From: Isoetes taiwanensis
Taxonomy: Eukaryota; Streptophyta; Lycopodiopsida; Isoetales; Isoetaceae
Length of the DNA: 64,000 bases
Reading direction: 5' to 3'
Assembly (NCBI GenBank): GCA_021234155.1
Contig: JAJEKV010000425.1
Span: 126,001 to 190,000 of the forward strand
The notes beneath the pieces are model-generated. The model had not been told where the DNA came from. It searched no databases and saw only the letters and a program-made list of their open reading frames with translations. The position numbers and the translations under genes were made by a program. Position 1 is the stretch's first letter, and each line of letters starts with the position of its first letter. Positions 46,673-58,796 of this stretch are shown piece after piece.

Positions 46673-48049
46673 GCTGCAAGGCAAAAAATTTTCCTTAGAA
46701 ACAATCCTCTGCCCGCGTGTTGGCCTTGACTAGCTACCACCCACACCATGGATCCCGGATCCCCAAGGCGCTAGTCTTATCGGCTTGTTGCTACGAGATT
46801 GCTCCCACAAGCCCGGATTCCTAAAGAATCCCCCTGAGTTCAACACCTTTCCGGATGCTTCGCCTGTCCAGATCTTTCGCAGTAACCAACTGCTTATGAT
46901 CATTTACGTACCCTTGGCCGCAATCAAACCTTATGGTTCTAGCTACCTGGTTCGACTCGGAAAGACGAGACAGCTTTAAAGCCTACTACCAGATACTTCA
47001 CTCTCGACCGGCCTCGAGGCAAGTATCAAAACTGCTCCGTGATCATTCACAGCCTCGGCCGTGATCTCGACCTCAAGGCCCAAGCCTGAATTCAAGCCAC
47101 TGGCAAACAATTCCCCACAAGAATGCAATTCTTACAAGTATCCTTGGGTTGATTCCTTCCCAATTCAATCCTTTTGATGTATAAAACTGCCTTAGGATCC
47201 CAAACACGACTTTAGGGCTGCTAATTCTGACCCCTGTGGGCCAAGCCACGATCAATCAGAGATCAATCCCGGCTTTGGGCTGCCAATCGAGCCCTATGGG
47301 TCCAAAATCGATCCCGCTTCTTGGCAGAATCAAACTGCCTTGGGAACATAATAAAGCAACCTCAATCAATTCAACTCAAGGCTTAATTCTTGGATCAAGT
47401 CTCCAAGCATTATATCAGAAATCGGCTTCAAGGTTGCCGCCTCGATTTCTCTCCATGCTCAAATCCGACTCCTGGGCTTTATAGAACCCATCTTTGAGTT
47501 CAAGCAGCCGGCAGACCAAAACCGCCGGATCAGCCCTTCACATGGCCCGGAATCCATGCTCTCTACAAATCTCTTAGAGATCTGCAGCTCCGGATTCATG
47601 CACGAACCCATTTCTCCGATTTCATATCGGACTTGAAAGACCATCCAACCATTTAACGCCGTGTAACTTTTTAAATAACCTTAAAAACATAGCTAACATT
47701 TAAACTTAACATTTAAATGACATTGGCCCCTAGGGCCTATACAACCTACATTAACATTAATGTCTAATGTTAATCCTGCAGTCTACGCTGTGTCATGTGC
47801 CCCTTAATCCCTCCTTTAGTTTTGCCGCACTAATATTTAACAATATTAGTGCCCCTAGCTTTAACCATTACCCGCAGCTAGCCATTAATACCATTTACCC
47901 GCATCCCGTCACCGTAGGGTCGACATGATCCAACACGCCCATTGAATCACAATCGCCCGCAATGGCGACCTCAACAAGCACTCCCCTGCTCATGGATGTC
48001 CATTCAAGGGCCCGATTCAAACTATGCCCCTTGGGAGCACCTCGTAACA
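46673..48049 (-). repeat. LTR A of the second gypsy family
   Basis: About 1.37 kb, closely similar to the inverse of 57448-58796 and less so to 58797-60177. On the minus strand it begins TGTTACGAGGTGCTCCC. It carries repeated CAAACTGCC-type half-palindromes. The low-coordinate end near 46675 is set by comparison with copy C. Confidence 0.8.
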
Positions 48050-48068
48050 TTCCTCCCCCTCCTTTTGG
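48050..48068 (-). other. Polypurine tract of copy A
   Basis: On the minus strand AAAAGGAGGGGGAGGAA precedes TGTTACG directly, which makes LTR A the 3' LTR of a minus-strand element. Confidence 0.75.
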
Positions 48069-48069
48069 A

Positions 48070-50112
48070 CCTTGCCCTCAAGGTTGATCCCTTAGATGAG
48101 GGTGCTGCACAAATTCAACCGTCTCCCCGGGTGGCATCCTCGTGAGACCGGGTCCTCACCATCAACCCGTAGATGTTCTACCACATCCCTATTAGGTATA
48201 GAATATAACTTCTTTTATCTAAAAAGACGCTAAGCAAGATTGTGAGGAGTTCAAGACGATGGGGGTATACTTTACGGACTAACCACATTAGCGGTATCCA
48301 AAGATAACCCTCTCAACTGACTTACATATACCACGGGATGGATCCCTACTTGTGAAAGTAAGTTCAACTCGTCATCATTTGTTTTCCCGATCCTTTTAGC
48401 ACCTAAAAGATCCAGCATACCGCTGGAGTAAATTTAGGCACCGATGCTTAATGCCGAAAGATAAACGATCCGTATAACGGATCGCTTTCGTGATAAGAGA
48501 CATCTCGCCTATGCCGACAGCGCACGCGGCCTCTATATTGAGCTTTCGCGAATGCTTGCTTGCAGACGGCCGCGAGATTGCATCATGCGGCAAGTATACT
48601 GCAACTCGGCCCTAAGGTACTTAGGCATACCGTAATAAGCCCTTGGGTTTTCGCCCCATCATAGCCACAAAGAGAGTCATCCTAATCCCCTTGTGAAGGC
48701 TATTATTATAAGTTTAGCTCTAGGTAGGATAAAACACTGGCCCCATCTAGATCGCCGGAGACAAAACTTATAAACATGTCCTCCCGATCATGTTTGTATG
48801 CCGCTTTGTTCCACCCGCTCGTGGATGATTTCCACCACTCATGTATAATCGGATCCTCAATCTTTTCATGAGATCCCTCCGTATGACTTAGTGAACTTAG
48901 CATACCCCAGTAGCCTCCCTTTTCAATGCTATAAACTTAGCATACTTGGTTAACTAACTGATCTAGTACTATTACCAAAAATCTGAGTATGTTATCTAGC
49001 AGTTCTAGATAATGCGACTATAAAGTCCATACTCACGCTTTACCCAAAGATTCATTTGATATAGGGAGAGGTTATAACAATCCCAAAGTTTTCCCATGAT
49101 CCGCCTTCACCGCTTGACACACCAAGCAGTGACTTACCAAGTCCTTGCCTTTGATCTTGCAACTCGGGCGTCGTCAGAGAACCTTTTTCCCAACTCATAC
49201 GCTCTTCCATTCACCTCCATGCCCAGCCGTGGAGTATCATGGTGCTCGAGAGAATCGATTTCCTAAGGTCCCCACTTGAAGGAACATAGATCCTTCCCTT
49301 ATAGAAATGCAAACCCTCTTGCTCACCCACGCTCCCGAAGCTTGACCATCACCGATCTTCGGGATCCTCGTGATATGCATCCTCGATCCCTTTTTTGTAT
49401 AAGATCACTTGCCAAAGTCATCAAGGCATTTATATGCTTAACCCTTGGTAATGTATCGGCAAGAATGGATTATTTTTTTTGCCCGACGTATGCTCATTAG
49501 AAAACCGGAAATCATGGAGGAAGTCTAGCCACCTAGCCTATCTCGGGCTACTTTCGGCTTGACTTTCCAAGAACCCCAGGTTTATGGTCAGTATCGACGA
49601 TAAACTTGCGCGGCTCTTGGCTCGTCCCACTATGTAAATAGTGCCTCCACGTCCTTGACGCATGTACAATGCTAACAACTCTTGCTCATAAGTTGCATAA
49701 TTTCTTTCCGCAGGACTTAGTTTTCGACTTTTTATAAGCCACTATGTGACCCTGCTGCATTAGTACTGCCCCTAACGCTTGACCACAAGCATCAGTATTG
49801 ACCTCAAATGTCTAATTCAATTCCGGCACTTCTAGCACAGGACTGCTCACTAGCAAATCCTTAACGCGCTGAAACGCCTCTTGCTGCTCTCTCCCCCTCA
49901 CAAAATCGTGATCTTTTCCCAAAGATCGGTGAGAGGAGCAACAATTCTTAGAGAATCTAGGTACAATTTTACAGTAGTACGTGGCTCATCCCAGAAAACT
50001 GCGTAACTTTGTCACGTTTTCCAGCGGGATCCATTGCTCTACTACTTGTACCTTAACGGGATCTGGTGATATTTATCATGGAGGTCGATTTTGTTAAACC
50101 ATTTAGTACCCT
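48070..50112 (-). pseudogene. Gypsy RNase H and integrase, copy A (decayed)
   Basis: Minus-strand landmarks run from high to low coordinate. LMQQGHIVAYK and an NL-type tyrosine segment before ALY mark RNase H at 49780-49660. A KGRIYVPS segment lies near 49275. The HH of the integrase zinc domain is near 49240 and its cysteines (SHCLVCQAVKADHGK) near 49110. MDFIVALSRTAR in the catalytic core is near 49025. All are split among frames with stops. The copy stops at 50112, where the LINE is inserted. Confidence 0.75.
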
Positions 50113-50451
50113 CAAGATATGGCTCATATCTTGAGCTACAGACCTCGGATTACGGTGTTCTTTGGCTCGTTGGAAAGCTGATTCAGAGCTCTTTCCAACG
50201 GGTGTGTGGCACGCGAGGTTTTAGGTTCGGCTGATTGCCTTTTCGGCCCTGGACAGTTTCGGCTCTATGGCGTCAACTTCCAAGCTGCCTGCAAAACCTC
50301 CCTCAGATCCATGCCTGCGGTGCAGGGGCAAATTTGGCATTGCATGTTAACCCTTTGGCTTATAGTGAGAATGTCTTTCAAGATGCTGATTTTCCTGTTT
50401 TGGCACCCCAGCCTGGTGCAATCAAGAGTACAAGTGCTTTGAATAGCTGTA

Positions 50452-51330
50452 ATGCTTACGTGGATGGTGCCTCGGGCCACCGGTGTCAATTTAACAAAGA
50501 TCAGTCCCGGCCCACTTCCTTGGAGGTCCTCAACTTCTGGAGTAAATGCTAGCGAGGGCGCTTTTAGTGATTGGATCAAGAAGGACTTGTCTTCAACTAC
50601 GTCTGCTGGGCGTGTTGCTACAGCTATTGATGTGATGATTCAGGATAATAAAAGAGATCTTAGTAATCTTTTGGGTGAGTTGCGAGCAAAGGAGACACAG
50701 TTGGAACTTCAGTTACCTTCTGTTGAAGTTTTCTATCAGCCTGAAATGTGTAAGAATACTCTTCAAGCGCCCCGGGTACAATGTGGTCGAGATTGATCAT
50801 GACTTACACAAGAAGTGTATTAGTAACTTGTTGTCGTTTAGTGTGGTTGGTCAATATACTGGAGCATTTCTTGATAGTAGGAAGCTTGGCTATTGGTTGA
50901 CTGGTCATCTTCGGAGATTAGGGTTGCCACCTTATCGTACTTTAAAGATGCTGGATAAGAAGTTCTTTTTGATCGTTTTTGATGATGCTGTGGGCCGTTG
51001 AGCAACCGTGGCGTGGTGTGGACCCAATGTGGAGTGATTATATTTTGTACCAGCCTTACTCGCCTGGATTTTCTCCCTCGTATGACTCCTGCTCTTAGGA
51101 TGCCATGTTGGTTTTCTATTCCTAATCTTCCTCCTGATCTCTTGGTGCCGGAGTTTCTTATCAGTATTGCTAATGGTCTGGGTACTCATCTGGCCCATTC
51201 TATTGTTGATGGTGCTAAAATTTGTGTTTCTCTTCCTTCTGGTCGCGGTCTTCCTGACTGTGTGGTTGTGAAAAGTGGCCCTATCTTTCTTTCAAGTATG
51301 CTTTGCAATTGCTCAATGGCCCTCAGCTTG
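50452..51330 (+). pseudogene. LINE ORF1, DUF4283-like (frameshifted)
   Basis: Segments SNLLSFSVVGQYTGAFLDSR, LGYWLTGHLRRLGLPPYR and FFLIVFDD give the core of the DUF4283 fold found in plant L1 ORF1 and related gag-like proteins. After a frame change the protein continues WFSIPNLPPDLLVPEFLIS and IANGLGTHLAH. ORF1 proteins bind the element RNA. No CCHC zinc knuckle could be placed. Confidence 0.7.
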
Positions 51331-51952
51331 CTGATTTATTTCCCTCAACTTGCTTTATTTGCAAATTTTCGTGCTAAAAGAGATCGCCCTGCAATGGTCC
51401 TTCTTCCCTCATGCCTCCTACCCCCTCGTTGTGTCTCCATTACCCTCTCGTTGTCCCTTCGCCAATGCTCTCTGCGACCTCTATTGTTGCTACTCCATCC
51501 GCTACTAAAACCACTATCCCACGTAAGATTGTGCATACTCCCGCTTTTGAAGAGGATGCTAGGGCTAAGCTGAAGATCCGAGGGAATTGCAAGAGCTGCA
51601 TGAAAGTGTTCAAGAACATCATGAAAATGCCCAAGAGGGATGGACAAATGTTAATTGGAAAAGAGCCGACGCAATAAGGCTAGTCAACATGTGTCACATG
51701 GAAGGGTGGAAGCAGAGGAGGCTCTCCTTGCCGTTACTCCAACAAAATAATGGGGGTAGAGCAGAGGAGGCTCTCCCTCACCATTGCCAAGTCTTTGAAC
51801 AAAACAATGGAAGGGTGGAACAGAGAGGAGGCTCCCCCTGCCAATTTCCAGACGAGGTGGGCTGACCTCCCTTCCGTAACCGCGGCGAGATGGACATGGT
51901 TGAGGCCGGCTCTATTGGTATGGAGGTGGAGCATAATATTTTGGCCACATGA

Positions 51953-52485
51953 ACCTGTTGTCTTGGAATGTGAGGGGAGTGGCTTCTTCCCAAGTAAAAG
52001 AAGCGTGTTGTCTCTTTACCCGCCTAAGTTTTCTATGACCTTTTGTTGCCTCCAAGAGCATAAATGCCGCCGAGGTGATGTACATAAAGTAGCTAATGTA
52101 TTTGGATCGGGACTATAATGTCTTGGTGTCACACTACGATGCATCTAAGGCTGGTGTGCTTATCGCATGGAAGTCATCCGTGGATGTCACTTTTACTCAA
52201 ACAGATAGGTTCGGGAGGTGGATAATAATCAAATGGAAAGATAAGGGCCAAGAATGGGGTTTGATAAATGTGTATGCTCATAATAGACCTCGGCGTGGTG
52301 CTTTGTGGGCAACTCGAGGAGTAAAGTTCTCCGCCTTGGACAAAATGTTGCATAGTTGCTCGTTGGCTTACTTCAATATGGTCGAGTTGGAAAGAGATAG
52401 AAGTGGTCGCGCCCGGGTGGTGCAAGGATTCGAAGGAGAGCAATGGCTACGCCTTTTACATGATGGTCAATTTTATGGAGATTGA
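51953..52485 (+). pseudogene. LINE AP endonuclease domain (frameshifted)
   Basis: The domain opens with NLLSWNVRGV at 51953, the usual start of the L1 endonuclease. After frame changes LQEHK-type sequence appears near 52050. A 129-codon frame then holds AGVLIAWKSSVDVTF, GRWIIIKWKDKG and WGLINVYAHN. The enzyme nicks target DNA before reverse transcription. Confidence 0.75.
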
Positions 52486-53299
52486 TGGTGATCAGTCCTT
52501 ACGTGGTGTAATGGTTGGACAGAGCTGGTAGAGCTTATGCAAGGCATGATAGAGGATACTTTTAATACTTGTGCAAAATTGCTTTGGGCTTAGCTGGATT
52601 TTCGCCGCCAAATCTTCCGGATAGCTCTCGGTCCGATCATAATCCACAACTTCTAACTAATGATGTGGCTAATTGTCATCGACCTACCGTGACCTACTTT
52701 AAGCTTAATTGCAAGTACCGGAGGATGATGAGTTCAAAGTTGGTCAGAGTCGGGCTTGGTCTCGGGCCTTTCACCTCGTAGGGGCATGTCCGGGGTTGTT
52801 GCGCCGTTGTCCAAAGGGAAGTCATTTGCAAAAGAATATGGGAGAGTCGTGAGTGCTGAAGCTAGAGGGCTATTGACCGCGATTGTACCGTGAATTAGAA
52901 GTACTCGGCTGCGTGGCCATACTAATGGAGTCGAGAAAAGGAGTTATTATCTCGATCAAGGCTATAGAAACCGAAAAGCACCGAAGCCAAAGTGAAGGCA
53001 GGTGGTTGCAGTGGGTTCAAGGACGGTGATAGATGTACCCGGTTCTTTTTGCGGGCTGCAAGAAGAAGGAAACTCGCCACTTCTATACATTCTTTGGTCT
53101 TTAAGATGGTGCTCTTATCTCCGATCCGTGAATCTTAAGCAAGATCTTCATCATCACTTTTCTTCATTCTTTGCACGACACCCATTGCCCCTTCGTAAGG
53201 ACATGCAATTGGTCGTGGTTGACTAAGGTGCGCCGCATTGTTTCGGAAGAGCGTAGGTTGCTTCTTGAGTCTAATATTGTGAAGGAGGACTTAAAAGCA

Positions 53300-54110
53300 A
53301 ACCGTGGCTCTCTTGAAAAGGGATAAATGCCCTGGTCTTGATGGCTTTCCTATTGAATTCTTTCAAAAGTCTTTGGACCGGGTTGGAGGATGACATATAT
53401 GATGCCTTTTGTGAGTTTCAGAGATTTAGAGCCTTGATAAGATTTTTGAATACTGTGTTGTATCTCTCTCATTCCAAAGAACAAGGAACCCAAGACTATT
53501 TTCGACCGGGCGACCTATTACATTGCTTTCCTCCTCGTACAAGATCTTTGCTAAGACATTGGCGTAAAGAGTCCGAGACATCTTGGTCGACGCTATCTCG
53601 CCAACATAACTGCTTTCTCCCTCGCCGTTGTATTCTCAACAACGGGTCACGATATGAAGGAATATATTGGGCCCGGTTCATGTGGTCATAGAGCAAAGTG
53701 TATCTTAAGCTTGATTTTGCTAAAGCCTACGATAGTGTTGATTGGGGCTTCTTGGAGAAGTGTCTTCTTGCACTTGGGTTTGGGGAGTCATTCACAAGGA
53801 ATGTCATGAAGCTCCATACATCAGCCAGATCATCGGTCCTTTTCCGTATGAGCCATCGGATATTTTGTAGTGGGTAGAGGAATTGGGGTTGTCCCTTAGC
53901 ACCCTTTGCTTTTCACAATTGTGGCGTAAGTCTTGTCCCAGCTCTTCTCCTCCGTGGCTACCCAAGATGGCGTTATTCAAGGCCTCCCAATGGACGATGG
54001 TTCTCAAGAGGTATGTAACCAATATGCCGATGACACTTTTTTTGTTCCTAATTGCCGAGGCCGAGAATCTTAAGTAATGCTAAGCTATTATTAGACACAT
54101 TCTCCTTAGC
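53300..54110 (+). pseudogene. LINE reverse transcriptase (frameshifted)
   Basis: KRDKCPGLDGFPIEFFQKSL near 53315-53375 is the start of the RT palm. LKLDFAKAYDSVDWGFLEK and LALGFG lie at 53705-53790, giving the first catalytic Asp. QYADDTFF at about 54022-54045 keeps the YADD catalytic box. The 53390-53700 stretch between them is in a different frame and degraded. Confidence 0.82.
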
Positions 54111-55814
54111 ATCGGGAGTTCTTGTAGGGTGGCAAAATGTATGACTTTGTGGACGTTGGACAGTCCCATCCCTCCCTCAGATTTTGACTATCCTTGGAAG
54201 ATTCTTCGCATGGCAATACCACAAAGTTGCTTGGTATCCCGCTTGGAATTCATGTCTCCCCTTGAGGATGCTTGGGATGAAATCATTAGTGGGTTGCAAA
54301 AGCACTTGTTTTGTGGAATACGCCTAAACCGGCCCATGCCCTGTAGAATCACGTGGCTAAATGTGTTCTTAGTAATACTCATGTCTACATGGCGCCCGCT
54401 TTACTAGCCCGCAGATGTAAGATGGAGGAGATGGTGCGATCGTCGAGAAATTTTTATTTGGGGTGGAAATGAGTTAGGAGCAAAGGGTCAAGGTAGCTTG
54501 GGCTTAAATGCATTAGACCTAAGGCAACCGGTGGTCTTGGTATGTTGATTTTCACCTCCAAAGCAAGGTGATGATATCAAAGTTCATTTGGAGGATTTTC
54601 ATTGGTAAGGATGATTCTCCGCCCCGAGGTTGTTGGTGCATGGTGATTGCATTGTCTCCCATTTCATAAGGCTTCCATTAAGCCCCCTCCTTCCTTGGGC
54701 TTTGCTTTATCATATGCATCCCAGATCCTAATGCTTCTCCCTTTCTAAAGGGGTTGCTTGCGGCTTGGGACAACTTCGTGTCTCTTTTCCATATTAATCC
54801 CGAGGCATGTCTTCGAGTTGTCCACTCCATGCCGGTGGATTCCTTTGCGAGGACACCCGCAGAATGTGCCCTCTAAGTGTGGTTGTTCATCCAAAGACAC
54901 AACGACGATGGGTAGCAATTTGGTATCAATACTATTGCGGCTTGGTATGAGTCCGGATCATCTCATGTCATGGGAAGCATTTAGAACAAAGTTCTTGTTG
55001 TACGATGGGGAGCAGTAACTGAATCATTGCCGCATTGTTGCCACGTGATTCTCGGGTCCACGATTGAGGTAGTCATATGGGGTTGCCATCGGGATATCCG
55101 GTATGGCGGTTTTGTGTCTTCTGTATAAATTGCTTGTGCATTCCTCAAACTCCATCCCCATCTAATAGATGGCATCTTCTTCAGTCCCCACCCACAATGG
55201 AAAGTGTGTGGATATGGGTATGGGATAAGTTGCTTCACCCCAAAGTAGTAGTTTTGTGGTGGCAAGTGATCCATAGATGCCTCGTGAGTCAATGTTGTTA
55301 GTCCATAAAATGGATAATCGGATTTCGAGCTCGCCTTTATGCCAAAGAAAGGGTTGAGAGTATTGAGCATTGTTTTTTCTTGTGTGAGAGGCTTCGGGCA
55401 GCATGGTCTTGGTTGTTGACCCTTTTGGCATCGTCCTCGATCTAGCCCGGCAAATTTTGTTTTTGCTATCTATCCCGATGCTTGGCCCAAACAACGGAAA
55501 CGAGCTTTTCATCTCGCATGCTACCGGCTTTTATGGTCAATCTGAAGAGAAGGAGGTTGTTTATCTTAAGGGCATAGATCTGCGCAGATGAGGTTGTTCT
55601 TCAATTAGGCAAGATAAAATTGTTATGGCTTATAATTGTTCTTCTCTTGATCAAGAGAAGAAAGTCTTGATCCGCATACTTACCTTGATTCATTCTTTTT
55701 TGCATAGGCAGTGGTTGTGCTCGGTTGGATCGGTTTGTCCAATCGGGTTATAACTCGTCTTTGCATTTATGTTGCTCCGGGTTTCTAGTTGGTGAATAAA
55801 GCTTGGCGTCCTTC
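54110..55814 (+). pseudogene. LINE C-terminal region with zf-RVT-like segment
   Basis: VWDKLLHPKVVVLWWQVIHR near 55220-55280 and a cysteine/histidine-bearing stretch after it match the zinc-binding region that ends plant L1 polymerases. The region is otherwise broken. The 3' UTR-like tail (55600-55814) leads into the poly(A). Confidence 0.65.
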
Positions 55815-55839
55815 AAAAAAAAAAAAAAAAAAAAAAAAA

Positions 55840-56868
55840 TCCAAAATATTATCAACCCGGAGTAATCTATGCACATTCAGATAGTATCGCCCCGCTTTCT
55901 TAATAATGAAAACAAGGCTCGCAAAAGGTATTTTACTTGGTCGCACAAAACCTTTTGCTTAACAATTCCCAACCATGTCATTATCCCGGCATGGTATCCA
56001 TCAAGGAAGAACTATATTCTTAGATGCAATTCCCCATTGCATTGTTTTGTAAACACGGACTTGTAAAAGTCCTAAGAATATATATAACCCAAGTGCTTTT
56101 ATATTGCCCGAGGCACTTGCATGGCTTAAACCATGACTTGGGATTATTCCTTGATCTTGACTAATTTCTAGTCATTGAAGTATGCCCTACATTTACTTCG
56201 AAAAGTTGAACATGCACTTTTCAATTAGATAGCATTATCTAATTCCTCATAAGAATTTGGTGCACTAAGTGAGCCCCTGTCGGCCAAGCCAAACTTCCTA
56301 TGATTCTAATCCTTTTCATACGACCTTATCTAGGTGCGTACTAGGATTAATTTTAAGATGTTAAGATATTCCAATATCTTTCCCATCTTGTAAGTTTTGG
56401 TACATTACCACAACATATTTACTAAATTATAATTGCATTTATTGCATTATAACCAAGAATTGAAATATGTATAAAAACATACCTTAGTATAGTTGCTTGA
56501 ACTAATTCTTACATCCAACGATTTTCCTTAATCGGCCCATTACTTGTACCTACAAGTAATAAAAAGAAATTTATCTAAATAAATAAAAAAAACAAATTTT
56601 GCTATTAGCTTTTCGAGAACATTACTATAGTTCCCCATCAAGCCCTTAAGGAATCTTGATTAAATGTTAGGACAAATCCATACATCATGTCCTCTTTTCC
56701 CACAACCCGTATTAAAAGGTTTATGCAGATTAACCCCGTTAATACCATCCCTGCCTTAGTTGAGAACTACTCGAACAACCCGCTTGTTCTTCTTCGCCTT
56801 TTACACTAGACCTTCGCTTGGTTGGTTTTGATATGCAAGCATAAAATTCCTTCAAAACCCAAGGGCTT
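55840..56868 (-). mobile_element. Gypsy copy A continued beyond the LINE
   Basis: This AT-rich block matches 62.38-63.61 kb of copy C in the same direction (shared GAGAACTACTCGAACAAC, TTCCAATATCTTTGCC-type and GATATGCAAGCATAAAA landmarks). No polymerase domain is readable in it. It ends abruptly at about 56868, where an inverted segment begins. Confidence 0.65.
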
Positions 56869-57447
56869 ATTCCCGTATGCCTAAGTACCTTAGAACCGGT
56901 TGTGATACATGCCGCATGATGCAATCCTCGCAAAAGGTAAGCAAGCATCATTAAAAGCTCAATATAGGGCACGAAGCGCCCGCTAATCAGCATAGAGACG
57001 AGATGTCTCTTATGCTAAAGCCGATCACGTTACTTATTGATCGCTTATCTTTTAAGCATTAAGCACGGGTGCCTAAACTTACTAACTCCGGTATCTTTGG
57101 ATCTTTTAGGGTGCTAAAAGGATCTGGAAACAAATAAGACGAAGTTGAACTTACTACAGGAAGTAGGGATCCATCCCCGTGTTACATGTAAGTCATTTGA
57201 AGAGGGTTAGGCCGAACCGCTAATGTGGTTAGTCCAGAAGAATACCCATCGCCTTGAACTCCTCATACGCGTAACGCCTTTTAGATAAAGAGTTCGGCAC
57301 CGCACAATAGGGATGTGGTAGAACATCTGGGTTCAAGGTGGGACCTCCTCACCGAGGATGCCACCCGTGGAGACGAAATGAATTTGCGAAAGACCCCTCA
57401 TCTAATGGGATCAACCTTGAGGGCAAGGTCCAAAAGGAGGGGAGGAA
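56869..57447 (+). pseudogene. Integrase-end fragment of copy B, + strand
   Basis: The segment is the inverse of 60.18-60.78 kb of copy C (for example CCTAAGTACCTTAGAACCGG). It ends in the polypurine tract AAAAGGAGGGGAGGAA directly before LTR B. It is a short 3' piece of a + strand element, with no readable domain left. Confidence 0.65.
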
Positions 57448-58796
57448 TGTTACAGTGCTCCCAAGGGCATAGTCAGGAATCGGGCCCTTGATGGACATCC
57501 ATGAGCCACGAATGCATTGCTGGTCGCCATTGCTTAGAGGCGGTTGTGATTCAATGGGCCGTGTTGGATTTGTGAATCACGATTACCGGGATCGGATGGG
57601 GTAAATGGTATTAATGGCTTGGCGGCTAGGTAATGGTTCATAGGGGCACTAATATTGTTAAATATTAGTGCGGCAAGAGCTAGCAGGGATTACCGGGGCA
57701 CATGACCTGTAGACCGGCAGGATTAACATTAGACATTAATGTTAATTTAGGTTGTATAGGCCCTAGGGGCCAATGTCATTTAAATGTTAAGTTTAAATGT
57801 TAGCTATGGTTTTAAGGTTATTTAAAAGTTACACGTGGCGTTAAATGGTTGGATGGGTCTTTCAAGTCTGATATGGGTTCGTGCATGAATCCGGCCTGCC
57901 AGATCTCTAAGAGATGCTGTAGAGCATGGATTCGGGCCATGTGAAGGGCTGATCTGGCCGGTTTTGGTCTGCCAGAACTGCTTGTGAACTCAAAGATGGG
58001 TTCTATAAAGCCTGGGAGTCGGATTTGAGCATGGAGAGAAATCGGAGGCAGCAACCTTGAAGCCAATTTCTGATATAATGCTTGGAGACTTGATCCAAGA
58101 ATTAAGCCTTGAGTTCGGAATTGGATTCCGAAGTTGCTGTTATGTTCCCAAGGCAGTTTGATTCTGCCAAGAACGGGATCAGTTTTGGACCCATAGGGTC
58201 GGATTGGCAGCCCAAGGCTGGGATTGATCTCTGATTGATCGTGGCTTGGCCCACAGGGTCGAATTAGCAGCCTAAAGCTGTGTTTGGGATCCTAAGGCAG
58301 TTTTATACTGTCAAGGATTGAATTGGGAAGGAATCAACCCAAGGGGATACTTGTAAGAATTCGCATTGCTGGGGAATTGCTGCCAGTGGCCAGACCAAGG
58401 CTTGGGCCTTGAGGTCGAGATCACAGCCAGGGGCTGTGTGAATGATCACGGAGCAGTTTGATACTGCCCAAGGCCGGTCAGAGAGTGAAGTATCTGGTAG
58501 TGTGGCTTTAAAGCTGTCTCGTACTGTCAGGAGTCGAACCAGCGCTAGAACCATAAGGTTTGATTGCAGCCAAGGGCTGTGTAAACGGTCATAGAGCAGT
58601 TGGTTACTGCGAAAGATCGGACAGGGCGAAGCATCTGGAAAGGTGTTGAACTCTGGGGATTCTCTACAGGAATCCGGGCTTGTGGGAGCAATCTCGTAGC
58701 AACAAGCCGATAAGACTAGCGCGGGGGATCTGGGATCCATGGTGTGGGTGGTAGCTAGTCGGCGTCAACACGCGGGCAGGGATTGTTTCTAAGGAC
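57448..58796 (+). repeat. LTR B, 3' LTR of a + strand copy
   Basis: It starts TGTTACAGTGCTCCC after the polypurine tract and matches LTR A inverted, more closely than LTR C. Compared with A and C it lacks the last ~22 bases and stops where LTR C begins. A 145-codon minus frame at 58303-58740 lies inside the LTR and is not conserved in A or C. Confidence 0.8.

Larger units (their letters stand above)
50113..55839 (+). mobile_element. L1-type LINE, near full length, with poly(A) tail
   Basis: The element lies between two blocks (46.7-50.1 and 55.84-56.87 kb) that are adjacent in copy C of the gypsy family, so its left edge can be set at about 50112. In order on the + strand it carries an ORF1 with a DUF4283-like domain, an AP-type endonuclease, a reverse transcriptase, a zf-RVT-like region and a run of 25 A at 55815-55839. 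No clear target-site duplication was found, and a few target bases seem to be lost. Every coding part has stops or frameshifts. Confidence 0.85.

Noticed and set aside
58303-58740. 145-codon minus-strand frame
   Set aside because: It sits in LTR B and the equivalent positions in LTRs A and C are broken.
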